A stretch of 33,620 bases of DNA from contig NZ_JAHCDD010000067.1 in the NCBI RefSeq assembly GCF_018413525.1, positions 1-33,620 of the forward strand, given 5' to 3'. Shown piece after piece: positions 20,366 to 28,049 of the stretch. The translations under genes and the position numbers were made by a program. Origin of the DNA: Acidovorax sp. CCYZU-2555. Lineage in GTDB: Bacteria > Pseudomonadota > Gammaproteobacteria > Burkholderiales > Burkholderiaceae_C. The first letter of the stretch is position 1; each line of letters starts with the position of its first letter. The notes below the pieces were generated by a model that was not told where the DNA came from, searched no databases, and worked only from the letters and a program-made list of their open reading frames with translations.

Positions 20366-20631
20366 AAGCCTTTGTTCAGGATTTCGGCCTGGCGGTGCGG
20401 CAGCTGCGCGAAGGCCGCGGCTGGTCGCAGGAGCAACTGGCCGAGCGCTCCGATCTCAACCGCTCCTATGTGGGCGAGGTGGAGCGCGGCAGCGTGGTGC
20501 CGTCCATCGTCACCGCGCAAAAGCTGGCGCTGGCGCTGGGCGTCGATGGCGCCGGCCTGCTGGCGCGCTGCGAGCAGCTCGAGCAGTCGCGCGCGGCGCA
20601 ACGCATCCGTTTGGCGTCTATAGCCTGTTGA
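20362..20631 (+). CDS. Small XRE/Cro-type HTH regulator
   Basis: The 89-residue product is almost entirely an HTH_3/Cro-C1 domain: FGLAVRQLREGRGWSQEQLA (helices 1-2), ERSDLNRSYVGEVERGSVVPS (helix-turn-helix 2-3, recognition helix near residues 33-41), and TAQKLALALGVDGAGLL. A short charged tail with EQLEQSRAAQR may help dimerisation. No ligand-binding domain is present. Its ATG lies within the epsC stop (ATGA at 20362-20365), so translation is coupled, and it lies 67 bases before the shell gene in the same direction. It probably controls this operon, possibly through the inverted repeat at 18893-18908; this is inference. Confidence 0.9.
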   Translation: MKAFVQDFGLAVRQLREGRGWSQEQLAERSDLNRSYVGEVERGSVVPSIVTAQKLALALGVDGAGLLARCEQLEQSRAAQRIRLASIAC

Positions 20632-20698
20632 AGGAAAACCCTGGGTCGGCGGACACTGCGTGCGAGTCCCTTTCCTTTCTTGATCTTCGGAGTTTTCC

Positions 20699-21631
20699 AT
20701 GACCGCAACCGTCGGTGGTACCACCGCCCTGGGCGACCACGCCGCCCGCCAGTTAGCCAACGCCACCAAGACCGTCCCGCAACTCGAGACCATCAGCCCG
20801 CGCTGGCTGACGCACTTGCTGCAATGGGTGCCGGTGGAAGCGGGCATCTACCGCGTCAACAAGGTCAAGAACCCGGAGTCCATCCAGGTGGTCTGCACCG
20901 CCAAGGAAAGCGAAAACCAGCTGCCGCGCACCTTCGTCGATTACGAAGAGAATCCGCGCGAATACTTCCTGAACGCCGTCAGCACCGTGCTCGACGTGCA
21001 CACGCGCATTTCCGATCTCTACAGCAGCCCGCACGACCAGATCAAAGAGCAGCTGCGCCTGACCATCGAGACGATCAAGGAAAACCAGGAAAGCGAACTG
21101 ATCAACAACCCCGACTACGGCCTGCTGGCCCAGGTGACCGACGAGCAGCGCATTTTCCCGCTGACCGGCGCGCCCACGCCCGATGACCTGGACGAGCTGC
21201 TGACCAAGGTCTGGAAAGAGCCCGCGTTCTTCCTGGCCCACCCACTGGCGATCGCCGCGTTCGGCCGCGAAGCCACGCGCCGCGGCACGCCGCCGCCCAC
21301 CGTGAGCCTGTTCGGCTCGCAGTTCATCACCTGGCGCGGCATTCCGCTGATCCCTTCGAACAAGGTGCCGGTGGCCGACGGCAAGAGCAAGATCCTGCTG
21401 CTGCGCGTGGGCGACAAGCGCCAGGGCGTGGTCGGCCTGTTCCAGCCCGGCCTGTCGGGCGAGCAGGGCCCGGGCCTGTCGGTGCGCTTCATGGGCATCA
21501 ACAACCACGCGATCGCGTCGTACCTGATCTCGCTGTACTGCTCGCTCGCGGTGCTGACCAGCGATGCGCTGGCGGTGCTCGACGATGTCGAGATCGGCAA
21601 GTACCACGACTATCCCGATACCTACAAGTAA
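20699..21631 (+). CDS. Family 2A encapsulin shell protein (SrpI-like)
   Basis: The 310-residue protein is recognised as a Family 2A encapsulin, a HK97-type shell-forming protein related to SrpI of Synechococcus elongatus. Features recalled from the family: the N-terminal arm with ARQLANATKTVPQLETISPRWL (about 16-37), VEAGIYRVNKVK (47-58), the segment ENQESELINNPDYGLL (about 128-143), the axial-type domain motifs TVSLFGSQFITWRGIPLIPSNKVP (about 201-224), and the ending AIASYLISLYCSLAVLTSDALAVLDDVEIG. There is no cyclic-nucleotide-binding insertion, which argues for 2A rather than 2B. CGGAG at 20688-20692 precedes the ATG by six bases. It should self-assemble in the cytoplasm into a nanocompartment, and its cargo is the cysteine desulfurase encoded nine bases downstream. 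Confidence 0.93.
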   Translation: MTATVGGTTALGDHAARQLANATKTVPQLETISPRWLTHLLQWVPVEAGIYRVNKVKNPESIQVVCTAKESENQLPRTFVDYEENPREYFLNAVSTVLDVHTRISDLYSSPHDQIKEQLRLTIETIKENQESELINNPDYGLLAQVTDEQRIFPLTGAPTPDDLDELLTKVWKEPAFFLAHPLAIAAFGREATRRGTPPPTVSLFGSQFITWRGIPLIPSNKVPVADGKSKILLLRVGDKRQGVVGLFQPGLSGEQGPGLSVRFMGINNHAIASYLISLYCSLAVLTSDALAVLDDVEIGKYHDYPDTYK

Positions 21632-21640
21632 GACGCCGCG

Positions 21641-23572
21641 GTGAGCACACATTCCCTACCGTCGTCGCTCGCGGGCGAGGCACCGTTCGATCCGGACATC
21701 CTCGCGCGCCTGGCCAGCGCCATGTTCTCGGCGCTGCCGGGAACGCCGCCGTCGTCCATTCCGGGCGTGGCGAACGGCCTGGTGCCGGGAGCGCAGTTCC
21801 CGGCCAACATCGCGCCACCGGGCTCGCCGCTGGCCAGCCCGGCCGGATTCGGCCCCGGCGTGCCGGGCACGCCCATTCCTCAGGGGCAGATCCCGGGCGC
21901 CAATCTGCTGCCCGCATCGCCCACTCAGTTGCCATCTCTCGCCAATCGCGCTCCGGCCCTGTTGCCGCATGCGGTCGCGGGCAATGGCGTGCCCGATACG
22001 GTGTACACCGTGGCGCCGGCCTTCGAGCCGCGCTCGGGCAGCTCCGTGCTGGGCGTGCCCCAGCAGGTGAATGCGCCCGTGGCGCCGCAGTCTGCGGCCG
22101 CCGCCTCGCCGTTTTACTTCCTGAACAGCGGCTACGGCCATCCGTCGGCGTCGGCATCGGTGCCCGCGCAGTTGCCCGTGGAGCGGCCTGCGCCGCCGGC
22201 CGCGCTGCCGGTGCAGCCGCCCGCAGCGCCTTCGGCGGACCCGAAGTTCTACTTCGTCGATGCCGTGGTGCTGCCCAGCGGCTATGTGACGCCGGCCAAG
22301 CCGTCGCCGCATGGCGCGGCGCCCTTGGCCACCGAAGGCCAGCGCCAGCCGTTCGATGTGAACGCCGTGCGCCGCGACTTTCCCATCCTGCAGGAGCGTG
22401 TGAACGGCAAGCAGCTGGTCTGGTTCGACAATGCCGCGACCACGCACAAGCCGCAGTCGGTGATCGATCGCATCGCGCACTTCTATGCGCACGAGAACTC
22501 GAACATCCACCGCGCGGCGCATGAGCTCGCGGCGCGCGCCACCGACGCCTACGAAGGCGCACGCGAGCGCGTCAAGAAGTTCATCAATGCGCCCGACGTG
22601 AACGAAGTCATCTTTGTGCGCGGCACGACCGAGGCCATCAATCTGGTGGCCAAGAGCTGGGGCGGCCAGCATGTGGGCGAGGGCGACGAGATCATCGTCA
22701 GCAACCTGGAACACCACGCCAACATCGTGCCCTGGCAGCAGCTCGCTGCGGCCAAGGGCGCGAAGCTGCGCGTGATTCCGGTCGACGACTCGGGCCAGGT
22801 GCTGCTCGACGAGTACCGCAAGCTGCTCAACGACCGCACCAAGATCGTCGCCGTGACGCAGGTATCGAACGCGCTGGGCACCGTGGTGCCCGTCAAGCAG
22901 ATCGTCGAACTCGCGCACCGCGCGGGTGCCAAGGCCCTGGTCGACGGCGCGCAATCGATCTCGCACATGCGCGTCGACGTGCAGGACATAGGCGCCGACT
23001 TCTTCGTCTTCTCCGGCCACAAGGTGTTCGGCCCGACGGGCATAGGCGTGGTCTGGGGCAAGCGTGAAGTGCTCGAGGACATGCCTCCCTGGCAGGGCGG
23101 CGGCAACATGATTGCCGACGTGACTTTCGAGAAGACCGTGTTCCAGCCTATCCCGAACAAGTTCGAGGCCGGCACGGGCAACATCGCCGACGCGGTGGGC
23201 CTGGGCGCGGCGATCGACTATGTCAACAGGGTCGGCATAGAGAACATCGCGCGCTACGAGCACGAGCTGCTGGTCTACGGCATGGCGCAGCTGCGCACCA
23301 TTGCCGGCGTGCGCCTGATCGGCACGGCAGACGACAAGGCCAGCGTGATGTCCTTCCTGCTCGACGGCTACAGCACCGAGGAAGTCGGCCAGGCGCTGAA
23401 CGACGAAGGCATTGCCGTGCGCACGGGCCACCACTGCGCTCAGCCCATTCTGCGGCGCTTCGGCGTCGAGACCACGGTACGGCCTTCGCTGGCGTTCTAC
23501 AACACTTTCGACGAGATCGATCGTCTGGTGGCGGTGGTGCGACGGCTCGCGGGGCAGCGGCGCGCGGGCTAG
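21641..23572 (+). CDS. Cysteine desulfurase with N-terminal encapsulation extension (encapsulin cargo)
   Basis: The 643-residue protein has two parts. Residues 1 to about 235 are Pro/Ala/Gly-rich and look disordered. They carry short hydrophobic blocks: ILARLASAMFSALPGTPP (20-37), SPFYFLNSGYG (156-166) and DPKFYFVDAVVLPSGY (200-215). The rest is a class V aminotransferase of SufS type: FDNAATTHKP, the PLP lysine in FSGHKVFGPTG (Lys461), and the catalytic Cys599 in RTGHHCAQP. It takes sulfur from cysteine, giving alanine and an enzyme-bound persulfide. The long tail is the known cargo-loading region of desulfurases in Family 2A encapsulins. The start is a GTG with no clear ribosome binding site, nine bases after the shell stop. 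No SufE partner gene is in this window. Confidence 0.95.
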   Translation: MSTHSLPSSLAGEAPFDPDILARLASAMFSALPGTPPSSIPGVANGLVPGAQFPANIAPPGSPLASPAGFGPGVPGTPIPQGQIPGANLLPASPTQLPSLANRAPALLPHAVAGNGVPDTVYTVAPAFEPRSGSSVLGVPQQVNAPVAPQSAAAASPFYFLNSGYGHPSASASVPAQLPVERPAPPAALPVQPPAAPSADPKFYFVDAVVLPSGYVTPAKPSPHGAAPLATEGQRQPFDVNAVRRDFPILQERVNGKQLVWFDNAATTHKPQSVIDRIAHFYAHENSNIHRAAHELAARATDAYEGARERVKKFINAPDVNEVIFVRGTTEAINLVAKSWGGQHVGEGDEIIVSNLEHHANIVPWQQLAAAKGAKLRVIPVDDSGQVLLDEYRKLLNDRTKIVAVTQVSNALGTVVPVKQIVELAHRAGAKALVDGAQSISHMRVDVQDIGADFFVFSGHKVFGPTGIGVVWGKREVLEDMPPWQGGGNMIADVTFEKTVFQPIPNKFEAGTGNIADAVGLGAAIDYVNRVGIENIARYEHELLVYGMAQLRTIAGVRLIGTADDKASVMSFLLDGYSTEEVGQALNDEGIAVRTGHHCAQPILRRFGVETTVRPSLAFYNTFDEIDRLVAVVRRLAGQRRAG

Positions 23573-23595
23573 ACCGCTGCCGAACTTATCCGGGG

Positions 23596-23641
23596 CGCAA
23601 GCCTCCTGAGCCCGCCTTGCAGCGGGCTTTTTTACGTCTTC
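23596..23641 (+). repeat. Copy 2 of the 46-base terminator-containing repeat
   Basis: Aligns without gaps to 15883-15928; 39 of 46 positions agree by eye. It is located after the desulfurase gene, in the same orientation as the copy after guaA. Confidence 0.7.
23609..23633 (+). terminator. Intrinsic terminator of the encapsulin operon
   Basis: AGCCCGC (23609-23615) pairs with GCGGGCT (23622-23628) around a six-base loop, with a T run to 23633. It lies 36 bases after the desulfurase stop and closes the operon before the convergent MazG-like gene. Confidence 0.9.
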
Positions 23642-23666
23642 GGTCGGCCGGGCGCACGACGCAGGG

Positions 23667-24041
23667 TCATGACTTTGGCAACTGGTCGTATTTGGTGCTC
23701 ACGCCGCGCGCGGCATCGACCGGGTATTTGGCGGCGTTGATGACCAGCTTGCTGGCAATGGCGGCATTGAGATCGACGCCCAGCACATCGGCCAGGCGAA
23801 TGAGATAAAGAGCGACATCGGCGAGTTCGTCGCTCACTGCCTGGGCCGTTGTCGGTGCAGAGGCCGCGCCGTGCGAGTCGGCTTCCGTCATCCACTGGAA
23901 GATCTCGGTCAACTCGCCGACTTCGCCGGAAAGCGCCATGACCAGGTTCTTGGGCGAGTGGAATTGCCGCCAGTTGCGGTCGTCTGCAAATTGCCGCAGC
24001 GCCTGCTTTGCGCCGTCTACGTCGATCAAAGTCTTGTTCAT
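23667..24041 (-). CDS. MazG-like nucleotide pyrophosphohydrolase
   Basis: The 124-residue protein is of the all-alpha NTP pyrophosphatase (MazG-like, dCTP pyrophosphatase/RS21-C6 type) family. It shows the metal-binding pattern: SGEVGELTEIFQWM (Glu-x2-Glu) and, about 35 residues later, DELADVALYLIRLADVLGVDL (Glu-x2-Asp). The family hydrolyses non-canonical or excess dNTPs to the monophosphate; the substrate here is unknown. ATG at 24041 is chosen over a TTG at 24056 that would overlap the LysR stop, although neither has a strong ribosome binding site. It follows the LysR gene on the minus strand within 12 bases. Confidence 0.87.
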   Translation of the reverse strand: MNKTLIDVDGAKQALRQFADDRNWRQFHSPKNLVMALSGEVGELTEIFQWMTEADSHGAASAPTTAQAVSDELADVALYLIRLADVLGVDLNAAIASKLVINAAKYPVDAARGVSTKYDQLPKS

Positions 24042-24052
24042 GTTCTGCAGTT

Positions 24053-24955
24053 TCAAGGATTCACAAAGAACCCGATGGCCTTGAGATTGCGCTCCGCGAT
24101 TTCGAGAAACCGGGTTGTCGTATCGCTGCGATGGTGCACCAGATACGAGAAGTAATAGGGCACGTCGGGCACTTCGGGCTTGGCGCGCAGCAGCTGCAGG
24201 GTCTGGGCTTCAACATGCTTGCGCGTGATCGATGCGGGCAGCATCGCGATGGCATGGCCCGACACCACCAGCGAGACCATCAGCGACAGCGAATTGCAGC
24301 TGCTGAATTCGTCGAATGCGTAGCCGTCGGTGACCAGCCAGCGGGCCACGGAGTCGTGCAGCGTGGACGGCGGCGCGTTGCTGACGATGCGGTGGCCCAT
24401 CGCCTGCTCGGGCAGGAAGTCGGTGTCCGGCGGGAACAGGCCGGGCGCGGCCACCCACTGGTGGCGCGTGAGGCCTATGAACTGGCTGGTCACATCGGGC
24501 TGGCTGCTCTGGCCGGTGTGCAGCGCGATGTCGAGTTCGTGGTTGTTGATCTTCTGCAGCAGTTGCGAGCCGCCGCCCACCGTCAGGTCCACGCGCAGGT
24601 TGGGGTAGGTGTCCTTGATGTCCTTGAGGATCAGCGGCATGCCGGTGATCGCGCAGGACTCGTCGACGCCCACGCGCACCAGGCCGGTGATGGTGCGCGT
24701 CAGGTCCAGCCGCGCGACTTCCTGGGCCGAGGCGATCACGCGCTCGGCATAGACCAGCACGTTGCGGCCCTGGTCGGTGACGATGAGCCGCTGGTTGTGC
24801 CGCTCGAACAGCTGCGTGGAAAGTTCTTCTTCGAGATCGCGAATGCGATGCGATATGGCGGGCTGCGTGAGATGCAACTGCCGGGCCGCCGCATGGACCG
24901 TGCCCAGGCGCGCCGTCCAGACAAAGGCTTCCAACTGATTTAGGGTAAACCGCAT
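24053..24955 (-). CDS. LysR family transcriptional regulator
   Basis: The 300-residue protein has an N-terminal winged HTH (residues about 3-60, with AARQLHLTQPAISHRIRDLEEEL) and a periplasmic-binding-like effector domain (about 92-295, with GLVRVGVDESCAITGMPLILKDI and LDIALHTG). It is divergent from the RraA-like / amidase / transporter operon, with a 97-base intergenic region, so it is the likely regulator of that operon and of itself. The inducer is not known and might be a substrate or product of the amidase or the transported compound. Confidence 0.95.
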   Translation of the reverse strand: MRFTLNQLEAFVWTARLGTVHAAARQLHLTQPAISHRIRDLEEELSTQLFERHNQRLIVTDQGRNVLVYAERVIASAQEVARLDLTRTITGLVRVGVDESCAITGMPLILKDIKDTYPNLRVDLTVGGGSQLLQKINNHELDIALHTGQSSQPDVTSQFIGLTRHQWVAAPGLFPPDTDFLPEQAMGHRIVSNAPPSTLHDSVARWLVTDGYAFDEFSSCNSLSLMVSLVVSGHAIAMLPASITRKHVEAQTLQLLRAKPEVPDVPYYFSYLVHHRSDTTTRFLEIAERNLKAIGFFVNP

Positions 24956-24985
24956 GATGAAAAAACTGTATTAGCGATCCGCAGA

Positions 24986-24995
24986 ATTGATCAAT
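24986..24995. promoter_or_regulatory. Palindrome ATTGATCAAT in the LysR divergent region
   Basis: A perfect 10-base palindrome lies in the 97-base region between the LysR gene and the RraA-like gene, with AT-rich flanks. LysR proteins bind imperfect dyads (T-N11-A) between such divergent genes, so this is a candidate operator half; no experiment is implied. Confidence 0.35.
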
Positions 24996-25052
24996 ATCCA
25001 TGCCAGGTCGGCTTGCCTAGCATCAGTTCATTCAACTTTGAGGATAACTGAG

Positions 25053-25730
25053 ATGACAGGCATACATCTGGGCACCATGCCGCCGCCATGCGACGCGGCC
25101 CTGCTGGAATTGTTGCGGCAGGTCGAGCCCGCGACCATCGGCCATTTCCATGACCGGGGTTTCCTGCATGGCGGCATCAAGGCGATGACGACCTTGGCGC
25201 CTGTGGCGCGCATCGTGGGCACGGCGGTGACCGTGCGCTGCGAAGGCACCGATGGCTCCATCCTGCACCATGCGCTGGGTCAGCTGCGCCCCAACGATTT
25301 CCTGGTGGTGGACCGTGCGGGCGACCATACGGTGGCCTGCATAGGCGGCGCGAGCGTGCTGGCCGCGCAACTGCGCGGCGCCGCGGGCATCGTGGTCGAC
25401 GGCTGTGTCACCGACATCGCCGAGCTGCGCGAACTGGGGCTGGCCGTGTGGGCCAGCGGTCTGAGCGCACGCACCACGCGTTCGGGCGGGCAGGTGGGCA
25501 GTTTCTGCGCGCCGGTGGATTGCGGCGGCGTGCGCGTGCACCCGGGCGATGTGATCCTGGCGGATGAGAACGGCCTGCTGGTCATGGCGCCGGCCGAAGC
25601 CCGGGCGCTGGCCGAAAAGGCCTTGGCGCTGCAGAGCGCGGAGCAACTGACGCTGGCGCGGCTGCGCGCGGGCGAAACCTATCCCGAAGTGCTGGGCACC
25701 CGGCTGTCGGTCAGCGAGGTGGCAGCATGA
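25053..25730 (+). CDS. RraA-like protein (aldolase/RraA superfamily)
   Basis: The 225-residue protein belongs to the RraA / 4-hydroxy-4-methyl-2-oxoglutarate aldolase superfamily: GTAVTVRCEGTDGSILHHAL, FLVVDRAGDHTVACIGGASVLAAQLRG, GIVVDGCVTDIAELRELGLAVWA, and GVRVHPGDVILADENGLLVMAP. In characterised aldolases of this family the segment ends Arg-Asp; here it reads Thr120-Asp121, so the catalytic Arg is missing although the metal-binding Asp is kept. Class II pyruvate aldolase activity should not be assumed. GAGGA at 25040-25044 supports the ATG at 25053; a longer frame from 24987 is not needed. Its stop overlaps the amidase start (ATGA). Confidence 0.88.
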   Translation: MTGIHLGTMPPPCDAALLELLRQVEPATIGHFHDRGFLHGGIKAMTTLAPVARIVGTAVTVRCEGTDGSILHHALGQLRPNDFLVVDRAGDHTVACIGGASVLAAQLRGAAGIVVDGCVTDIAELRELGLAVWASGLSARTTRSGGQVGSFCAPVDCGGVRVHPGDVILADENGLLVMAPAEARALAEKALALQSAEQLTLARLRAGETYPEVLGTRLSVSEVAA

Positions 25731-27100
25731 GCGGGCACAAGACACCTGCGGCGTTCGCCTCCATCGCCCAGTTGGGTGCGGATCTGCGCAGCGGCCGCAC
25801 CACCTGCACCGCGCTGGTGCGCGACTGCCTCGAACGCATTGGCACTTACGACGGCGTCTTCAAGAGCTTTATCGCCGTCTACGCATCGGAAGCGCTGGCC
25901 GCGGCGCAGCGTCTGGACGCGGAGCTGCGCGCCGGCCATGACCGCGGCGCGCTGCACGGCATTCCCGTGGCGCTCAAGGACCTGGTGGACCTTGAGGGCA
26001 AGCCGACGACTGCGGGCTCGCCGCTGCTGGCAAACAACATCGCCACGCAGGACGCGGCCATCGTGGAACGCATCAACGCATTGGGCGGCATCATCATCGG
26101 CAAGACCCACATGGTGCAGTTCGCGCTGGGCGCCTGGGGCACGAATTCGCACATGGACACGCCGCGCAATCCCGCGGGCCAGGCCGCCGACACGCTGGTG
26201 CCCGGCGGCTCGAGCAGCGGCTCGGCCGTGGCCGTGGCCGCGCATCTCGTGCCCTGGTCCATAGGCTCGGACACGGGCGGTTCGGTGCGCGTGCCGGCGG
26301 CGTTCTGCGGCGTCGTGGGCTTCAAGCCGACGATCGATGCGCTGCCGCGCGGCGGCGTCTATGCACTGAGCAAGACGCTCGACAGCCTGGGCCTGTTCGC
26401 CACTTCGGTGGACGATGCCCGGCTTTGCTTCGACGCGCTGGTGGGCGCCGAAGGCGCGGCCGCTGGCGGCGCCGCTCGCATCGGCGTGCTGGCGCCCGAC
26501 GAGTTGACGGGCCTGGAACCCGCCGTCGCGCAAAGCCTGGCAGACAGTCTTGCGCAACTGCAGGCCGCGGGCCATGAGCTGGTGCCGTTTCGCTTTCCCG
26601 CGCCGCTGGCCGAGTTCAGGGCGCCGACCAACGCGATCATGATCGCCGAGGGCGCGGCCGTGAACGACGCGTTTCTTGACGACCCGTCGCTGCCCATGGA
26701 CCCGTCGGTGCGCCCGCGCTTCATCGCCGCGCGCTCGACCACGGCCGTGCAGTACCTGCAGGCCCAGGCCACGGCTTTGCTGTGGCAGCAGCAGTTTGCC
26801 CAGGAGATGGACCGGCTGCAGCTCGCGGCGATCGCCATGCCCGTCACGGCCATGGCCGCGCCGCGCGCGCAGGAGGTGGACCATGACCTGGCCCCGGTGC
26901 ACTTCAGCCGACCCGTCAACTTTCTCGCGCTGTCCGGCATCTCCTTGCCTGCCGGGCAGGACGACGATGCGCGCCCTATAGGCCTGCAGCTCGTGGGCCG
27001 TGCGGGCGACGACCACGCGCTGCTGGCACTGGCCGCGGTCGTGGCCGATGCGATTTCTTGTGCCCCTGTTCTTCCTCTGGAGGTGTGCGATGCGCCGTAA
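25727..27100 (+). CDS. Amidase signature enzyme
   Basis: The 457-residue protein is an amidase signature family hydrolase. The Ser-cisSer-Lys triad is visible: Lys84 in IPVALKDLVD, the cis-Ser in the PGGSSSGSAVAVAA block (about 162-163), and the nucleophile Ser186 in GSDTGGSVRVP. It hydrolyses amide bonds; the substrate is unknown. It starts within the RraA-like stop (ATGA) and its C-terminus overlaps the next gene by 11 bases. It sits between the RraA-like gene and a Bug-type binding protein in an apparent catabolic operon, which suggests it works on an imported amide compound. Confidence 0.94.
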   Translation: MSGHKTPAAFASIAQLGADLRSGRTTCTALVRDCLERIGTYDGVFKSFIAVYASEALAAAQRLDAELRAGHDRGALHGIPVALKDLVDLEGKPTTAGSPLLANNIATQDAAIVERINALGGIIIGKTHMVQFALGAWGTNSHMDTPRNPAGQAADTLVPGGSSSGSAVAVAAHLVPWSIGSDTGGSVRVPAAFCGVVGFKPTIDALPRGGVYALSKTLDSLGLFATSVDDARLCFDALVGAEGAAAGGAARIGVLAPDELTGLEPAVAQSLADSLAQLQAAGHELVPFRFPAPLAEFRAPTNAIMIAEGAAVNDAFLDDPSLPMDPSVRPRFIAARSTTAVQYLQAQATALLWQQQFAQEMDRLQLAAIAMPVTAMAAPRAQEVDHDLAPVHFSRPVNFLALSGISLPAGQDDDARPIGLQLVGRAGDDHALLALAAVVADAISCAPVLPLEVCDAP

Positions 27101-28049
27101 TTTCTGTTGTGCTTTTCTTCTGGCCCTGGCACTGCCCTATGCGGCGGCGCAGGACTACCCTTCGAAGCCCGTCAAGCTGATCGTGCCATTCCCGCCGGGC
27201 GGCAGCGTCGATCTGGTCGCTCGCCTGATCGGCAAGAGCCTGCAGGACGAACTCAAGCAGCCTTTCCTGGTGGAGAACAAGCCCGGGGCCTCGGGCAACA
27301 TCGGCGCGGGCCAGGTCGCGAAGTCGCCGGCCGACGGCTATACGCTGCTGGTGGGCAGTGCGGGCGTGTTCGCCGCCAACCAGTATCTGTATGCCAACCC
27401 GCCGTTCGATCCGCTCACGGCCTTCGTGCCGATCATGCGCATCGTCGACCAGCCCAATCTGCTGGTGGTGTCGGGCAACTCGCCCATCCACAGCGTGCGT
27501 GAACTGATCGCCGCGGCCAAGGCCCAGCCCGGCAAGCTGACGTTCGGCAGCGCGAGCGTGGGCTCGGCCCAGCATTTCGCCACCGAAGTGTTCAAGCAGC
27601 AGACCGGTGTGGACCTGCTGCATGTGCCCTACAAGGGCGGCGCGCCAGCGCTGACCGACCTGATGGGCGGGCAGATCGACATGCTGTTCGACACCTCGCC
27701 CACGGCCTTGCCCTATGCCAAGAGCGGCAAGCTGCGCGCGCTGGCCATCACCAGCGCCCAGCGTTCGCCGCTGCTGCCCGATGTGCCGACGATGAAGGAG
27801 GCGGGCCTGCCGAACTACGAAGTCGTGACCTGGACCGGCATTGCCGCGCCCGCGGGCACGCCCGCGGCCGTCGTCAACCGCATCAACGCGGCGCTGAAGA
27901 CCGCGCTCAAGGGCCCGCTGGGCCAGCAGCTGGCCGATGCGGCGCTGATTCCGGTCGGCGATTCGCCAGAAGCCTTCCGCGCTTTCCTGCACAAGGACGC
28001 CGCCAACTACAGCCGCCTGGTGAAGTCGGCCAACATCAGCCTGCAGTGA
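27090..28049 (+). CDS. Bug-type (TctC-like) periplasmic solute-binding protein
   Basis: The 319-residue product has a signal peptide (residues 1-20, cut after YAAA) and the Bug family fold: YPSKPVKLIVPFPPGGSVDLVARL, NKPGASGNIGAGQVAKSPADGYTLL, VPYKGGAPALTDLMGGQIDMLFD and AITSAQRSPLLPDVPTM. Such proteins bind small carboxylates and related compounds in the periplasm. A longer frame from 27000 is less likely; GGAGG at 27079-27083 stands six bases before the ATG at 27090. Bug proteins usually work with tripartite TctA/TctB membrane partners, but the next genes are ABC permeases, so it may be an orphan receptor or a second receptor here. It overlaps the following permease start (TGATG). Confidence 0.93.
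   Translation: MRRNFCCAFLLALALPYAAAQDYPSKPVKLIVPFPPGGSVDLVARLIGKSLQDELKQPFLVENKPGASGNIGAGQVAKSPADGYTLLVGSAGVFAANQYLYANPPFDPLTAFVPIMRIVDQPNLLVVSGNSPIHSVRELIAAAKAQPGKLTFGSASVGSAQHFATEVFKQQTGVDLLHVPYKGGAPALTDLMGGQIDMLFDTSPTALPYAKSGKLRALAITSAQRSPLLPDVPTMKEAGLPNYEVVTWTGIAAPAGTPAAVVNRINAALKTALKGPLGQQLADAALIPVGDSPEAFRAFLHKDAANYSRLVKSANISLQ

Noticed and set aside
20699-21631. Reading the shell protein as a phage capsid or prophage remnant
   Set aside because: No phage genes nearby; the desulfurase, rhodanese and acetyltransferase neighbours fit the encapsulin assignment.
27000-27089. N-terminal extension of the first Bug protein
   Set aside because: The signal peptide begins at 27090 with GGAGG six bases before; the extension is only the amidase end in another frame.
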